44,514 nucleotides of DNA from Acholeplasma sp. GTDB lineage: Bacteria; Bacillota_I; Bacilli_A; ML615J-28; CAG-698. Positions within the stretch are counted from its first letter, which is position 1. Each line of letters starts with the position of its first letter. The notes below the pieces were generated by a model. That model saw nothing but the letters and a program-made list of their open reading frames with translations. It had not been told where the DNA came from and made no database searches. Both the position numbers and the translations under genes were made by a program. This document shows positions 8,346 to 16,386 of this stretch, one piece after another. The DNA is taken from positions 1 to 44,514 of the forward strand of contig DUOW01000036.1 in the NCBI GenBank assembly GCA_012838635.1. Direction: 5' to 3'.

Positions 8346-9269
8346 TTATTTAATCCTTTCTTCAATAAAGTTAATAATATCTGCTTTAGCTTTATCTTGC
8401 GAGATATCTCTTAAGATTTCATGGCGAGCATTAGGGTATAGTTTCATAGAAACATCGATATTTTTCTTTTTATAAATATTGTAAAGTTTAGTTACACCTT
8501 TACCATAATTACCTACTGGATCCATATCACCAGATAACATTATTACGGGAAAAAGGGGCTGTAGGAGACGATTATCTTTATTTACCCTTGACATTAGCTG
8601 ATAAAAGTCTCTAAAGAAGGCTGTAGAGAAGGCTCCTCCGCACCAAGGATCAGCTAAATACTTATCTACTTCCTTTGGATCACTACTAATCCAGTCAACT
8701 GAAGTTCTTCTGTTTTTGTATTTTTTATTATAAGAGCCAAAGGTAAGTTTAATCACAAATTTAGATTTATATCTCGGACCTTTAAATAAAATGATTAATT
8801 TAGTTAGGAAAGCACCTAAATTAAGAATCAAACTTGGATTTCTTCCTGTACCAGATAATATTACACCAGCTAGTTTATAATTGTGGATTTGGATAAACCT
8901 TTGGGTAATAAAAGATCCCATAGAGTGGCCAAAGATGAAAATTGGCGTTTTAGGATATTTATCTTTTACATTTAAGTAAACATTATTTAAATCGCTTAAA
9001 AGTAAGCCAAAACCATCTTTTTCTCTTAAAAATCCATAATCTTCTTCTTTTTCGATTCCTAGATAATGTCCTCTTTGATTATAGCCGATAGCTAAAATAT
9101 TATGTTCTTTTAAGAATTCCATAAAGTCAATATATCTTTCAATATGTTCACACATGCCATGGACTATTAAAACAATTGCTTTTGGACTTTTTACATCATT
9201 TGAGAAAACAGTTAAATCGAAATTGTTTGAATTAAATAAGTATTTATTTATTTTTGTTTGATTTTGCAT
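8346..9269 (-). CDS. alpha/beta hydrolase, lysophospholipase/monoacylglycerol lipase type
   Basis: 307 residues with the Hydrolase_4 pattern. The oxyanion region is VLIVHGMCEHIERY, followed by YNQRGH. The nucleophile elbow is GHSMGS with Ser116. The acid is probably in SGDMDPVG (Asp250) and the base in NARHEIL (His283). There is no signal peptide, so it is predicted cytoplasmic. The likely substrate is a monoacylglycerol or lysophospholipid, but it cannot be fixed from sequence. The ATG lies inside the deoB 3' end (22-base overlap), with AGGAAG upstream, indicating translational coupling. Confidence 0.85.
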   Translation of the reverse strand: MQNQTKINKYLFNSNNFDLTVFSNDVKSPKAIVLIVHGMCEHIERYIDFMEFLKEHNILAIGYNQRGHYLGIEKEEDYGFLREKDGFGLLLSDLNNVYLNVKDKYPKTPIFIFGHSMGSFITQRFIQIHNYKLAGVILSGTGRNPSLILNLGAFLTKLIILFKGPRYKSKFVIKLTFGSYNKKYKNRRTSVDWISSDPKEVDKYLADPWCGGAFSTAFFRDFYQLMSRVNKDNRLLQPLFPVIMLSGDMDPVGNYGKGVTKLYNIYKKKNIDVSMKLYPNARHEILRDISQDKAKADIINFIEERIK

Positions 9270-10432
9270 AAAAAACTACTTCCTATTGGTGGTGCTTCAA
9301 CACCAAAATTTTCTGCAATCGTTGCTCCAATCGAGCCAAAACTAAATAAAGTGTTTAAGTTTTGAGGAACGATATTATTTGCATATACTAATAAAGGGAC
9401 ATATTCTCTTGTATGATCTGTGCCTTTAAATGTTGGGTCATTACCGTGATCTGCTGTCACAATTACTAAATCATCATCTTTTAGACCTTTAATTAAGGTT
9501 TTTAGTTGGATATCAAATTCTTCTAAAGCCTTAGCATAGCCAATTGGATCTCTCCTATGACCATATTTAGAGTCAAAATCTACAAGGTTAGTAAAGACTA
9601 AACCAGTGAAATTTTCCTTTAAATGCTTGATAGTGATATCCATACCTTCAGCATTAGATTTCGTTTTGTAGGCGTTAGTAATGCCCGCTCCATTAAAGAT
9701 ATCTTTTATCTTTCCGACGGCTATAACGTCAAATTTAGAGCCTTTTAAGGCGTCCAGGACTGTATTCGAGGGTGGATCCAAGACGTAATCATGGCGATCT
9801 GCAGTCCTTACAAAACTGTCTTTATTAGGACCAATAAATGGTCTAGCAATGATTCTTCCTACCTTCCACTCATCATTTTCGATTGTAATTCTTCTGGCGA
9901 TTTCACAAGTTCTATATAGCTCTTTTAGGGAAATTATATCTATATGAGCAGCAATTTGTAAGACAGAATCAGCTGAAGTATAGACGATAATTGCCTTTTC
10001 TTTCATCGCTTGTTCGCCTAAATCTTTGATAATTTCGGTACCCGATGCAGCAATATTACCTAAGACTTTATAGCCAGATTTTTTTTCTAATTGGTCAATT
10101 AATTCTTTAGGAAAGCCAGTATCAGTAAATGAAGGGAAAGGCTTATCTGACTTAATTCCCATCATTTCCCAGTGTCCTGTCAGGGTATCTTTACCAACAC
10201 TTTCTTCTTCTATTTTCCCGTATACACCAATAGGATCCTTACATTTTGCATTATTTACATCAGTAATAGAGCCAATTCCTAACTTGGTTAATGTTGGGAT
10301 AGAAAAGTCTTCTTTACTATAACTTAAGTGTTTTAAGGTATTACTTCCAACATCTCCATATAAATGGGCTTTATCATCATAACCTGCCCCAACAGAATCA
10401 ATGACGATTAAAAAAATTCGTTTAAATTTCAT
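9248..10432 (-). CDS. deoB: phosphopentomutase DeoB
   Basis: Interconverts (deoxy)ribose-1-phosphate and (deoxy)ribose-5-phosphate in nucleoside salvage. It is an alkaline-phosphatase superfamily enzyme with two manganese ions. Seen: the N-terminal metal motif VIDSVGAGYDD, the catalytic threonine in KDTLTGHWEMMG (Thr85, the same number as in the characterised Bacillus enzyme), and C-terminal metal ligands in TADHGNDPTFKGTDHTREYVPLL. Length 394 is normal. The start overlaps the xerD stop by one base (TAATG). The xerD-deoB order is also seen in Bacillus (ripX-drm). Confidence 0.96.
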   Translation of the reverse strand: MKFKRIFLIVIDSVGAGYDDKAHLYGDVGSNTLKHLSYSKEDFSIPTLTKLGIGSITDVNNAKCKDPIGVYGKIEEESVGKDTLTGHWEMMGIKSDKPFPSFTDTGFPKELIDQLEKKSGYKVLGNIAASGTEIIKDLGEQAMKEKAIIVYTSADSVLQIAAHIDIISLKELYRTCEIARRITIENDEWKVGRIIARPFIGPNKDSFVRTADRHDYVLDPPSNTVLDALKGSKFDVIAVGKIKDIFNGAGITNAYKTKSNAEGMDITIKHLKENFTGLVFTNLVDFDSKYGHRRDPIGYAKALEEFDIQLKTLIKGLKDDDLVIVTADHGNDPTFKGTDHTREYVPLLVYANNIVPQNLNTLFSFGSIGATIAENFGVEAPPIGSSFLCKIKQK

Positions 10433-11337
10433 TATTTATCCTTTCTTGCTCGTGGGTGATGAGCTAATGTTTTCTTTAAGTGTTCTTGGCCAATGCTTGT
10501 ATAAATTTCGGTTGTGGAAATGTCAGAGTGGCCTAAGAGTTCTTGGATCATTCTTAAGTCCAAACCTTTGTTTAGAAGGTGGGTTGCAAAAGAATGCCTT
10601 AAGATATGGGGGCTAACCTTTTTCTTTATCCCGGCATTAATACATGCTTCTTTTAAGATCTCATAAAAAGTAACCCGATTAATTGTTGTCCCTTCCCTAG
10701 TTAGAAAAACAGATTCTTTATCTTTTCCTTTATCAAAAAAAGGTCTTGCATTTTTTAAGTAGTCATCAATAGCTAAAGCTGCTTCAATGCTTATTGGAAC
10801 AATTCTTGTTTTTCTTCCTTTACCAGTAATGTTTAATAGTCTTTGTTCTAACCTTAAGTTAGAGAATTTTAAAGTGCAAAGTTCAGTTACACGAAGACCG
10901 GCAGAGTATGCTAAAAGAATCATGGTCTTATTTCTAATTCCTTCTTCTGTTCCTTGATCAATGCTTTTTAGTAAAATGTCAATTTCTTTTTCTGATAAAA
11001 CAACAGGAAGTTTTTTTTGCTTTTTAGGGCTATCTATGACACTTGCATAATTGTAATCTGTATATTTTTCAATCATTAAAAAAGTATGAAATGATTTTAT
11101 TGCAGTTAGTTTACGGGCAATTGATGATGGTTCTAAGTTTTTACGTTTTAAGCTTTCGATGTGCTTACGAATATCATTAGCAGTAATATCTCTGACATCA
11201 TCTTTCTTCTGATATTTAGAAACGAACGCTAAATAATCAGAAACGTCCTTCTCGTAAGCTGCAAAAGTTGCCTTGGAAACATTTTTATCGCCTCTTAAAT
11301 AGTAACGAAACTCAACTAAGGCATCTTTTAAATTCAT
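10432..11337 (-). CDS. xerD: tyrosine recombinase XerD
   Basis: Site-specific recombinase that resolves chromosome dimers at dif. The N-terminal SAM-like core-binding domain (about 1-95) is followed by the catalytic domain with all six expected residues: Arg149 (AGLRVTEL), Lys173 (GKGRKTR), His244 and Arg247 (HILRHSFATHLL), His270 (LGHSDISTT) and Tyr279 (IYT). Length 301 fits XerC/XerD. XerD is preferred because deoB follows it. Start ATG with GGAGG seven bases upstream. A 124-base structured leader separates it from hemW. No dif-like 28-mer was recognised in this window. Confidence 0.92.
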   Translation of the reverse strand: MNLKDALVEFRYYLRGDKNVSKATFAAYEKDVSDYLAFVSKYQKKDDVRDITANDIRKHIESLKRKNLEPSSIARKLTAIKSFHTFLMIEKYTDYNYASVIDSPKKQKKLPVVLSEKEIDILLKSIDQGTEEGIRNKTMILLAYSAGLRVTELCTLKFSNLRLEQRLLNITGKGRKTRIVPISIEAALAIDDYLKNARPFFDKGKDKESVFLTREGTTINRVTFYEILKEACINAGIKKKVSPHILRHSFATHLLNKGLDLRMIQELLGHSDISTTEIYTSIGQEHLKKTLAHHPRARKDK

Positions 11338-11461
11338 TTATAAAACCTCCATTTTCTTCTAAAAATAGGCAAAATTAGACCCTTTCTGTGAGAAGATTAT
11401 CTTTTTTTTGCGAAGAATTCCCCACTAATCGCCCCACAGAGCGCTCTAATAAAGGGTCATT
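11338..11461 (-). promoter_or_regulatory. structured leader between hemW and xerD
   Basis: GACCCTTT (11378-11385) and AAAGGGTC (11451-11458) are perfect inverse complements enclosing about 65 bases. An inner CTGTG/CACAG pair stacks on that helix. The interval also holds the palindrome AGAGCGCTCT and two GTGGGG blocks. On the minus strand it lies directly after the hemW stop and before the xerD ribosome binding site. No T-run follows the outer stem, so it is not a simple terminator. No known riboswitch class was matched. Confidence 0.5.
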
Positions 11462-12604
11462 TTAGTCCAAAAATTCGACTAAAATACTGTTGATTGTATA
11501 AAGGTATTTTTCAGAAATTTTAAATTTATTTTTACTAAAAATTACTTTTTCTTCTTCTATTAGTTTATCTAAAACAGGAAAAATAGTAAAAGGAGATGCT
11601 TGGAATTTCTCTTCAAAGGTTTTTAAATCAACTCCTGCTTCTAACCTTAATCCTAAAATAAATTCTTCAATCATTTGCTCTTTCAAACTAAGATTTTGTT
11701 TTTCTAAAAAAATTAATTCTTTAGAATCAATCCCTAAATAATATTTTTGGAAATTGTTGATGTTGGTGTAACGAGTATTATTGTAATAATAACTAGCATT
11801 AGCACCTAGACCTAAGTATGGCTTATTTTCCCAGTATGTTAGATTATGTTTTGCTTCATACCCAGGTAAGGCAAAATTGCTTAACTCATAATGGTTGTAA
11901 CCATGAGCTTTTAAGTAACTAACAATTTTGTAATAAAGTTTTGCTTCTTGATCTGGATCAAAAATTTGGTATTCTCCTTTTTTATATAAAGCATAAAGAA
12001 TCGTCTTTTCTTCTAAAATTAAGCTGTAAGTAGAAATATGAGGAATTTGATTTTTGATCATAAAATCAAGATCTTTTTTAATTCTCTGCCATGAGTCACC
12101 AGGAAGACCATACATTAAGTCACAGCTAATATTTCTAAAATCTTCTTCTTTTAAAATCTCGATACTTTTTATAATTTCTGCTTTTTTATGTGATCTTCGT
12201 AAAAACTTAAGTAAATTTTCATCTAGTGCTTGAACCCCTAAACTAATTCGGTTAACACCAATATCAGTTAAAGCTTTTAAGTATTCTTTTGTTAAATCAT
12301 TGGGATTAACCTCAAAGGTAAATTCTTCGATATTTAAGGCTTCACCTGAGTAGATTATCTTTAAAAGCATAGATAAATCTCCATAAAGTTCTGGTATCGT
12401 GATTTTAGAAGGGGTTCCTCCACCAATATAGATTGTTTTTAAGTCTTTAAAGAGATTTTTCTTTAGTTCTGCTTCTTTAATTAAATAATGTAAATATTCT
12501 TTTCGTTTTTGGTCATTATTGATTATTTTGAAAAAGTCACAATAAATACAAATTGATGAACAAAAAGGAATATGAATATATAAAGCTTCAATCTTGTTTT
12601 TCAT
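11462..12604 (-). CDS. hemW: HemW-type radical SAM protein (heme chaperone family)
   Basis: 380 residues. The 4Fe-4S/SAM motif is HIPFCSSICIYCDFF, giving Cys15, Cys19 and Cys22 (Cx3Cx2C). IYIGGGTPS, FEVNPNDLT and RISLGVQALDENLL follow in the order expected for HemN/HemW radical SAM barrels. The YCxF form and missing HemN N-terminal extension favour HemW, a heme-binding chaperone, over coproporphyrinogen dehydrogenase. lepA-hemW is a common Firmicutes order. The ATG lies only six bases after a -10 hexamer and has no clear ribosome binding site, so the mRNA may be leaderless. Confidence 0.9.
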   Translation of the reverse strand: MKNKIEALYIHIPFCSSICIYCDFFKIINNDQKRKEYLHYLIKEAELKKNLFKDLKTIYIGGGTPSKITIPELYGDLSMLLKIIYSGEALNIEEFTFEVNPNDLTKEYLKALTDIGVNRISLGVQALDENLLKFLRRSHKKAEIIKSIEILKEEDFRNISCDLMYGLPGDSWQRIKKDLDFMIKNQIPHISTYSLILEEKTILYALYKKGEYQIFDPDQEAKLYYKIVSYLKAHGYNHYELSNFALPGYEAKHNLTYWENKPYLGLGANASYYYNNTRYTNINNFQKYYLGIDSKELIFLEKQNLSLKEQMIEEFILGLRLEAGVDLKTFEEKFQASPFTIFPVLDKLIEEEKVIFSKNKFKISEKYLYTINSILVEFLD

Positions 12605-12610
12605 ACTTCT

Positions 12611-12639
12611 ATTTTATCATATTCTAAATATATTTTCAA
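12611..12639 (-). promoter_or_regulatory. promoter of hemW
   Basis: On the minus strand TTGAAA (12634-12639), 17 bases, TAAAAT (12611-12616), with TGA before the -10. The predicted start of transcription falls on or next to the hemW ATG. Confidence 0.75.
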
Positions 12640-12647
12640 TTTATAAA

Positions 12648-12676
12648 AAAAGATGAATATGTACTATTCATCTTTT
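12648..12676 (-). terminator. intrinsic terminator of lepA
   Basis: On the minus strand AAAAGATGAATA-GTACA-TATTCATCTTTT continues into a T-run. The lepA stop codon (TAG, complement of 12664-12666) is at the loop of the hairpin, so the last lepA codons form the 5' arm. Confidence 0.85.
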
Positions 12677-14487
12677 ATTGATAAAACAGCTAGGAAAGCT
12701 TCTTGAGGTATTTCTACATTCCCTACTGCTTTCATTCGCTTCTTACCTTCTTTTTGTTTTTCAAGTAGTTTTTTCTTTCTTGTAATATCGCCACCATAAC
12801 ATTTAGCAATTACGTCTTTTCTTAAAGCCTTGACATTAGTTCTAGCGATAATTTTATTACCAATTGCAGCTTGAATTGGAACTTCAAACATCTGACGAGG
12901 AATAACATCTTTAAGTTTTCTTGTAATGCCTGATCCTCTTTTATAGGCTTCATCTTTATGAATAATCATTGCTAGGGCATCTAGCTTTTCGCCATTGATT
13001 AAAATATCCATTCGAACTAAGTTTGATCTTTGATAATTCAAAAACTCATAGTCGTAAGATGCATAACCTTTAGTTTGACTTTTTAGGCGGTCAAAGAAAT
13101 CAAAGATGATTTCACTTAAAGGCATTTCATAGATAATGTTGACTCTGTTTTCTGTAACATAAACCATATTACGAAAAGTCCCTCTTTTTGCTTGACACAA
13201 ATTCATTACATCACCAACATATTGATTAGGCGACATAATTGTTACCTTTACAAAAGGTTCTTCGATATACTTAAATAAATTAGCATCTGGTAGTAAAGCT
13301 GGGTTATCAATGTACTTAACCGTATCATCATTATAGATTACTTTATAGTGAACTGATGGTGCTGTTAAAATTAAAGAAATGTCATACTCTCTTTCAATAC
13401 GTTCTTGGATAACATCCATATGAAGTAGACCTAAAAAACCAACACGAAAGCCAAATCCTAAAGCTTGTGAGCTTTCAAGTTCATAAGTAAGCGAAGAATC
13501 ATTTAAAATTAGTTTTTCTAAAGCTTCTTTTAAGGCAAGGTAATCTTTATTATCAACGGGGAACATTCCTGAATAAACCATCGGATTAAGCTTACGGTAG
13601 CCAGGAAGTTTATCTTTTACTTTATGAGGAAGGCTTGTAATTGTATCACCAACATGAATACTTTCAATCTCTTTAATTCCTGCTACAATATACCCTACAT
13701 CTCCTGTAGTTAGGTAATCTCTTTTGATTTGATTCGGGGAATAAATTCCAACTTCTATAACTTCATATTTTAAGTTAGGTGACATCAGAATAATTTCATC
13801 TTTAGGTTTAATTGTTCCATTCACAACCCTAACAATCGGAATTGCCCCTTTATATTGGTCATAGTATGAATCAAAGATTAAAGCTTGTAGTGGAGCATCA
13901 AGATTACCTTTTGGCGCAGGAACATCTCTTACAATTGCCTCTAAAATATCTTTAATTCCAACACCAGTTTTAGCACTAGTTAGAACAGCATTTTCAGTAC
14001 TAATCCCAATAACTTCCTCAATATCTTTTTTAACACGTTCTGGGTCAGCAGCTGCAAGATCGATTTTGTTTATGACAGGAATAATCTCTAAATTATTGTC
14101 AATTGCTAGATAAGCATTAGCTAGAGTTTGCGCTTGCACGCTTTGGGCAGCATCAACTACAAGCAATGCCCCTTCACATGCAGCTAAACTTCGTGATACC
14201 TCATAGGTAAAGTCGACATGTCCTGGAGTATCAATTAAGTTTAAAATATACTCATTACCATCATCTGCTTTATATAGAACCTCACAAGGAGTAAGTTTAA
14301 TTGTAATCCCTCTTTCACGCTCAATATCCATATTATCTAAGACTTGGTCTTTTAAATCTCTTTCCGAGACAGTATTAGTATATTCTAAAATACGGTCAGC
14401 GATTGTAGACTTACCATGATCTATATGAGCTATAATCGAAAAATTTCTAATTTTCTTTTGTCTTTCAATTAATTTATTCTTATCCAT
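12664..14487 (-). CDS. lepA: elongation factor 4 (LepA)
   Basis: Ribosome-associated translational GTPase. Seen: G1 AHIDHGKST, switch region [10 protein letters not shown]3 DTPGHVDF, G4 NKIDL, then domain II, domain III, the EF-G-V-like domain, and the LepA-specific C-terminus [22 protein letters not shown]. About 607 residues, normal for LepA. The ORF track starts at a GTG, but that GTG is part of the ribosome binding site AGGTG, so the ATG at 14487 ([10 protein letters not shown]) is preferred. It is divergent from recU and precedes hemW on the same strand but has its own terminator. Confidence 0.97.
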   Translation of the reverse strand: MDKNKLIERQKKIRNFSIIAHIDHGKSTIADRILEYTNTVSERDLKDQVLDNMDIERERGITIKLTPCEVLYKADDGNEYILNLIDTPGHVDFTYEVSRSLAACEGALLVVDAAQSVQAQTLANAYLAIDNNLEIIPVINKIDLAAADPERVKKDIEEVIGISTENAVLTSAKTGVGIKDILEAIVRDVPAPKGNLDAPLQALIFDSYYDQYKGAIPIVRVVNGTIKPKDEIILMSPNLKYEVIEVGIYSPNQIKRDYLTTGDVGYIVAGIKEIESIHVGDTITSLPHKVKDKLPGYRKLNPMVYSGMFPVDNKDYLALKEALEKLILNDSSLTYELESSQALGFGFRVGFLGLLHMDVIQERIEREYDISLILTAPSVHYKVIYNDDTVKYIDNPALLPDANLFKYIEEPFVKVTIMSPNQYVGDVMNLCQAKRGTFRNMVYVTENRVNIIYEMPLSEIIFDFFDRLKSQTKGYASYDYEFLNYQRSNLVRMDILINGEKLDALAMIIHKDEAYKRGSGITRKLKDVIPRQMFEVPIQAAIGNKIIARTNVKALRKDVIAKCYGGDITRKKKLLEKQKEGKKRMKAVGNVEIPQEAFLAVLSIKDE

Positions 14488-14503
14488 TATTTTCACCTAG
14501 TAT

Positions 14504-14532
14504 ATTTTATCATAAAAAGCCTACTTTATCAA
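14504..14532 (-). promoter_or_regulatory. promoter of lepA
   Basis: On the minus strand TTGATA (14527-14532), 17 bases, TAAAAT (14504-14509), with a TGA extension. It is back to back with the recU promoter. Confidence 0.75.
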
Positions 14533-14579
14533 TAAAGAAAAAAACGAAAAACAAACTACGATTTATAATATATTTATGG

Positions 14580-14585
14580 TATAAT
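14580..14585 (+). promoter_or_regulatory. extended -10 promoter of recU
   Basis: TATGG directly precedes TATAAT (14580-14585). No good -35 is present at the right distance. The ribosome binding site AAGGTG and the ATG at 14607 follow. Confidence 0.65.
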
Positions 14586-14606
14586 AAAAGAAATAAGGTG
14601 ATAAAA

Positions 14607-15176
14607 ATGAAGGTTAACTATCCAAATGGTGAGACAAAAACACCAGAAATAAAACGCGTTAAAACTCACGGAATGCTTTTTGAGGAAGCAATCAATCAAA
14701 CAAATGAATATTATCGTAATAAAGATTTAGCGCATATTTATAAAAAACCAACTCCAGTTCAAGTTGTCAAGGTTAGTTATCCAACAAGAACAAAAGCAAA
14801 GATTGTAGAGGCCTATTACCGTAAGCCTTCTACAACCGACTATAATGGTATATACAAAGGCAAATATATTGATTTTGAAGCTAAAGAAACAAACAATCTT
14901 ACATTCAGCTTTACTCACATCTTCTCTCACCAACTAAAACATCTAGAAGCTGTTAAAAAACATGGTGGACTTGCTTTTGTCATTATCTTTTATAAAAAGG
15001 TTGATAAAGTTGTCATCATTGATATTGAAAAGTTTATGGAACTATATAATATTGGTTTAAAAGGTGGTAAAAAGTCGATTTCTTACGAAGATGCCTTAAC
15101 AGTTGGAATTGAAGTTGAAAGAAAATTTGCCCCACCAATTGACTATTTAGCGGCAGTTGATAAATTATATTTTTAA
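14607..15176 (+). CDS. recU: Holliday junction resolvase RecU
   Basis: Structure-specific endonuclease of Firmicutes/Mollicutes that cleaves Holliday junctions and modulates RecA. The family signature is strong: GMLFEEAINQTNEYY, HIYKKPTPVQVVKVSYP, STTDYNGIYKGKYIDFEAKET (the catalytic Asp/Glu/Lys cluster) and GGLAFVIIFY. 189 residues from the ATG at 14607. The upstream GTG at 14598 is part of the AAGGTG ribosome binding site and was rejected as start. In many Firmicutes recU neighbours pbp1A; here it is alone and divergent from lepA. Confidence 0.95.
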   Translation: MKVNYPNGETKTPEIKRVKTHGMLFEEAINQTNEYYRNKDLAHIYKKPTPVQVVKVSYPTRTKAKIVEAYYRKPSTTDYNGIYKGKYIDFEAKETNNLTFSFTHIFSHQLKHLEAVKKHGGLAFVIIFYKKVDKVVIIDIEKFMELYNIGLKGGKKSISYEDALTVGIEVERKFAPPIDYLAAVDKLYF

Positions 15177-15183
15177 AATTAAA

Positions 15184-15217
15184 AAAACATGTCTTAAAAG
15201 ACATGTTTTCTTTTTTT
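15184..15217. terminator. intrinsic terminator between recU and the lipoprotein gene
   Basis: AAAACATGTCT-TAAA-AGACATGTTTT is followed by C and a run of seven T on the plus strand. An A-run on the left gives it bidirectional potential for the convergent lipoprotein gene. Confidence 0.85.
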
Positions 15218-15230
15218 AATAGATTATTTA

Positions 15231-15482
15231 TTAAGGAATATGAACGTAAACAATATCACCTCTTGCAAGATCGTCTTTTGTTAGTCCTTCAACACTAGAA
15301 AGTAATATTCCTACCTTATCGCCTACTTCTGCGCTTTCAACAATCGTGTTATTTATCTGGATTCCACGAATTTTAACTGTAAACATTTGGTCTAATTTGA
15401 CTTTGTAAGTTGGTTTGCCACAACTACAACCAACAATTAAAAACACTAGTATTCCTAGTAAAATTAAATGTAGCTTTTTCAT
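15231..15482 (-). CDS. small lipoprotein with an EF-Tu domain-2-like C-terminus
   Basis: 83 residues: a signal peptide MKKLHLILLGILVFLIVG, then lipobox Cys19 (VGC-SCG), so predicted to be lipid-anchored after LspA processing. The mature part contains FTVKIRGIQINNTIVESAEV, GDKVGILLSS and LTKDDLARGDIVYV. This resembles the second half of the EF-Tu domain 2 beta-barrel (AGDNVGVLLRG...REEIERGQVLA), including the final ERG/ARG turn. No GTPase domain is present. The resemblance is my reading and the function is unknown. Start ATG with a good AGGAGG upstream. It is convergent with recU and downstream of thiT, but has its own -10. Confidence 0.7.
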   Translation of the reverse strand: MKKLHLILLGILVFLIVGCSCGKPTYKVKLDQMFTVKIRGIQINNTIVESAEVGDKVGILLSSVEGLTKDDLARGDIVYVHIP

Positions 15483-15523
15483 TTTTTTCCTCCTATTCTT
15501 GAAATAGTAACGCTACCATACGT

Positions 15524-15529
15524 AGTATA
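15524..15529 (-). promoter_or_regulatory. extended -10 promoter of the lipoprotein gene
   Basis: TATGATATACT on the minus strand (TGn plus TATACT). No well-placed -35 is seen. It begins close to the thiT terminator. Confidence 0.5.
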
Positions 15530-15544
15530 TCATATATCAAAAAA

Positions 15545-15567
15545 TAGCAACCTTTTTTTAGGGTTGC
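15545..15567 (-). terminator. intrinsic terminator of thiT
   Basis: On the minus strand GGCAACC-CTAAAAAAA-GGTTGC is followed by TATTTTTT. The thiT stop codon TAA lies in the loop region. Confidence 0.75.
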
Positions 15568-16142
15568 CACTTTTCAAGATCAATTTTATAAAAGATTACT
15601 GGATAAATTGCGAAAGCTACTAATAAACAAATAATTAAAGAAAGCGATAAATAAGAGCCATTATATACAAATGAGTAAATAATAGCACCTAATGTCTTGC
15701 CATAGCGACTCAAATAGCCTTCTGGAGCATAACTTGCAAAAAAGATAACTCCGCTTAAAAACGAAAAGAAAAATCTAGCAAAAACTGCTAATAAGAATGC
15801 CGGGATTAAATAAATGCTAGACTTTCTAATCTTCTTTCTAAATAGTCCAGCTAAACCTAAAACAGGGAAAGCAAGTAAATAATCAAAAACAATTGACCCT
15901 AGATGCCAGTAAAAACCATCTAAAAAGAAATTAATCATTCCAAAAATTAATCCAGCTGCAAACCCATATACAACACCTCTTCTAATACTAATGATTAGAA
16001 TTGGTAACATTGCTAAACTAATACTTCCTCTTTGAGGTAGTCTAAACCCTATTAAGTTAGACAAAAGTTCTAAAACTACAGCTAAAGCAATAAAAATAGC
16101 CGTTTCTGTAATTGAAATTACTAAATCACTTCTTTTTTTCAT
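15558..16142 (-). CDS. thiT: thiamine ECF transporter substrate-binding subunit ThiT
   Basis: Membrane S-component that binds thiamine and docks on the shared EcfAA'T module, which is not in this window. 194 residues with about six hydrophobic helices. Family features: the N-terminal helix TETAIFIALAVVLELL, GSISLAMLPILIISIRRG, AAGLIFGMINFFLDG and FDYLLAFPVLGLAGLF. The gene is preceded by a canonical TPP riboswitch, strongly supporting the substrate. Ribosome binding site AAGGAG. The stop codon sits in its own terminator. Confidence 0.95.
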   Translation of the reverse strand: MKKRSDLVISITETAIFIALAVVLELLSNLIGFRLPQRGSISLAMLPILIISIRRGVVYGFAAGLIFGMINFFLDGFYWHLGSIVFDYLLAFPVLGLAGLFRKKIRKSSIYLIPAFLLAVFARFFFSFLSGVIFFASYAPEGYLSRYGKTLGAIIYSFVYNGSYLSLSLIICLLVAFAIYPVIFYKIDLEKWQP

Positions 16143-16162
16143 ATTTTTCTCCTTAAATTAAA

Positions 16163-16189
16163 AGTCTCTACTTAAGTTAAGTAGAGACT
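16163..16189 (-). terminator. expression-platform hairpin of the TPP riboswitch
   Basis: AGTCTCTACTTAA and TTAAGTAGAGACT are perfect inverse complements about one base apart, followed on the minus strand by TTTTAATTT and then the thiT ribosome binding site. It is probably the regulated terminator, though the T-run is interrupted. Confidence 0.7.
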
Positions 16190-16221
16190 AAAAAAGGTAG
16201 GTTTATAAAAAACCAATTTAA

Positions 16222-16292
16222 TCCCTACGCTAGCATTATCTAGATCAGGTTTAGGGTCGTTTTAAAAACCTCTCAGCCATTTGGCTCCCCTT
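16222..16292 (-). promoter_or_regulatory. TPP (THI-box) riboswitch aptamer
   Basis: On the minus strand the conserved TPP core is complete: GGGGAGCC near the 5' end, GGCTGAGAGG, then ACCTGATCTAGATAATGCTA and the closing GTAGGGA. It lies about 80 bases upstream of thiT and reads in the same direction. Binding of thiamine pyrophosphate would favour the downstream hairpin and lower thiT expression. Confidence 0.97.
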
Positions 16293-16306
16293 TAAATTAT
16301 AGTTAC

Positions 16307-16312
16307 ATTATA
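16307..16312 (-). promoter_or_regulatory. extended -10 promoter of the thiT leader
   Basis: TATGGTATAAT on the minus strand (-10 at 16307-16312). Transcription would start about 10 bases before the aptamer. The region upstream is the 23-bp tandem repeat, so the -35 side of this promoter is made of repeat sequence. Confidence 0.7.
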
Positions 16313-16317
16313 CCATA

Positions 16318-16386
16318 TTTTATTTACAATTGCCAGTTAATTTTATTTACAGTTGCCAGTTAATTTTATTTACAATTGCCAGTTAA
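16318..16386. repeat. three tandem 23-bp repeats at the 3' end of ung
   Basis: TTTTATTTACAATTGCCAGTTAA at 16318-16340 and 16364-16386 are identical; the middle copy (16341-16363) differs by one A-to-G change. The right-hand copy encodes the last Ung residues (NWQL) and the stop codon, so the two others are duplicates of the ung terminus lying in the ung-thiT intergenic space. Confidence 0.97.

Noticed and set aside
10401-10616. 71-residue ORF antisense to deoB/xerD, and similar ORFs at 14727, 18105, 30621, 35367 and 42258
   Set aside because: All lie opposite or out of frame with well-supported genes and show no initiation signals or family features.
11410-11445. MraZ-binding box from the two GTGGGG blocks upstream of xerD
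   Set aside because: The blocks are 12 bases apart rather than the roughly 10-base spacing I associate with MraZ boxes, and no division/cell-wall gene follows.
11338-11461. Signal recognition particle RNA or 6S RNA in the hemW-xerD spacer
   Set aside because: The conserved SRP apical sequence (GGAAGGAAGCA-like) is absent and the element is too short for 6S RNA.
16318-16386. CRISPR array
   Set aside because: The repeats are contiguous with no spacers, overlap the ung coding end, and no cas genes are present.
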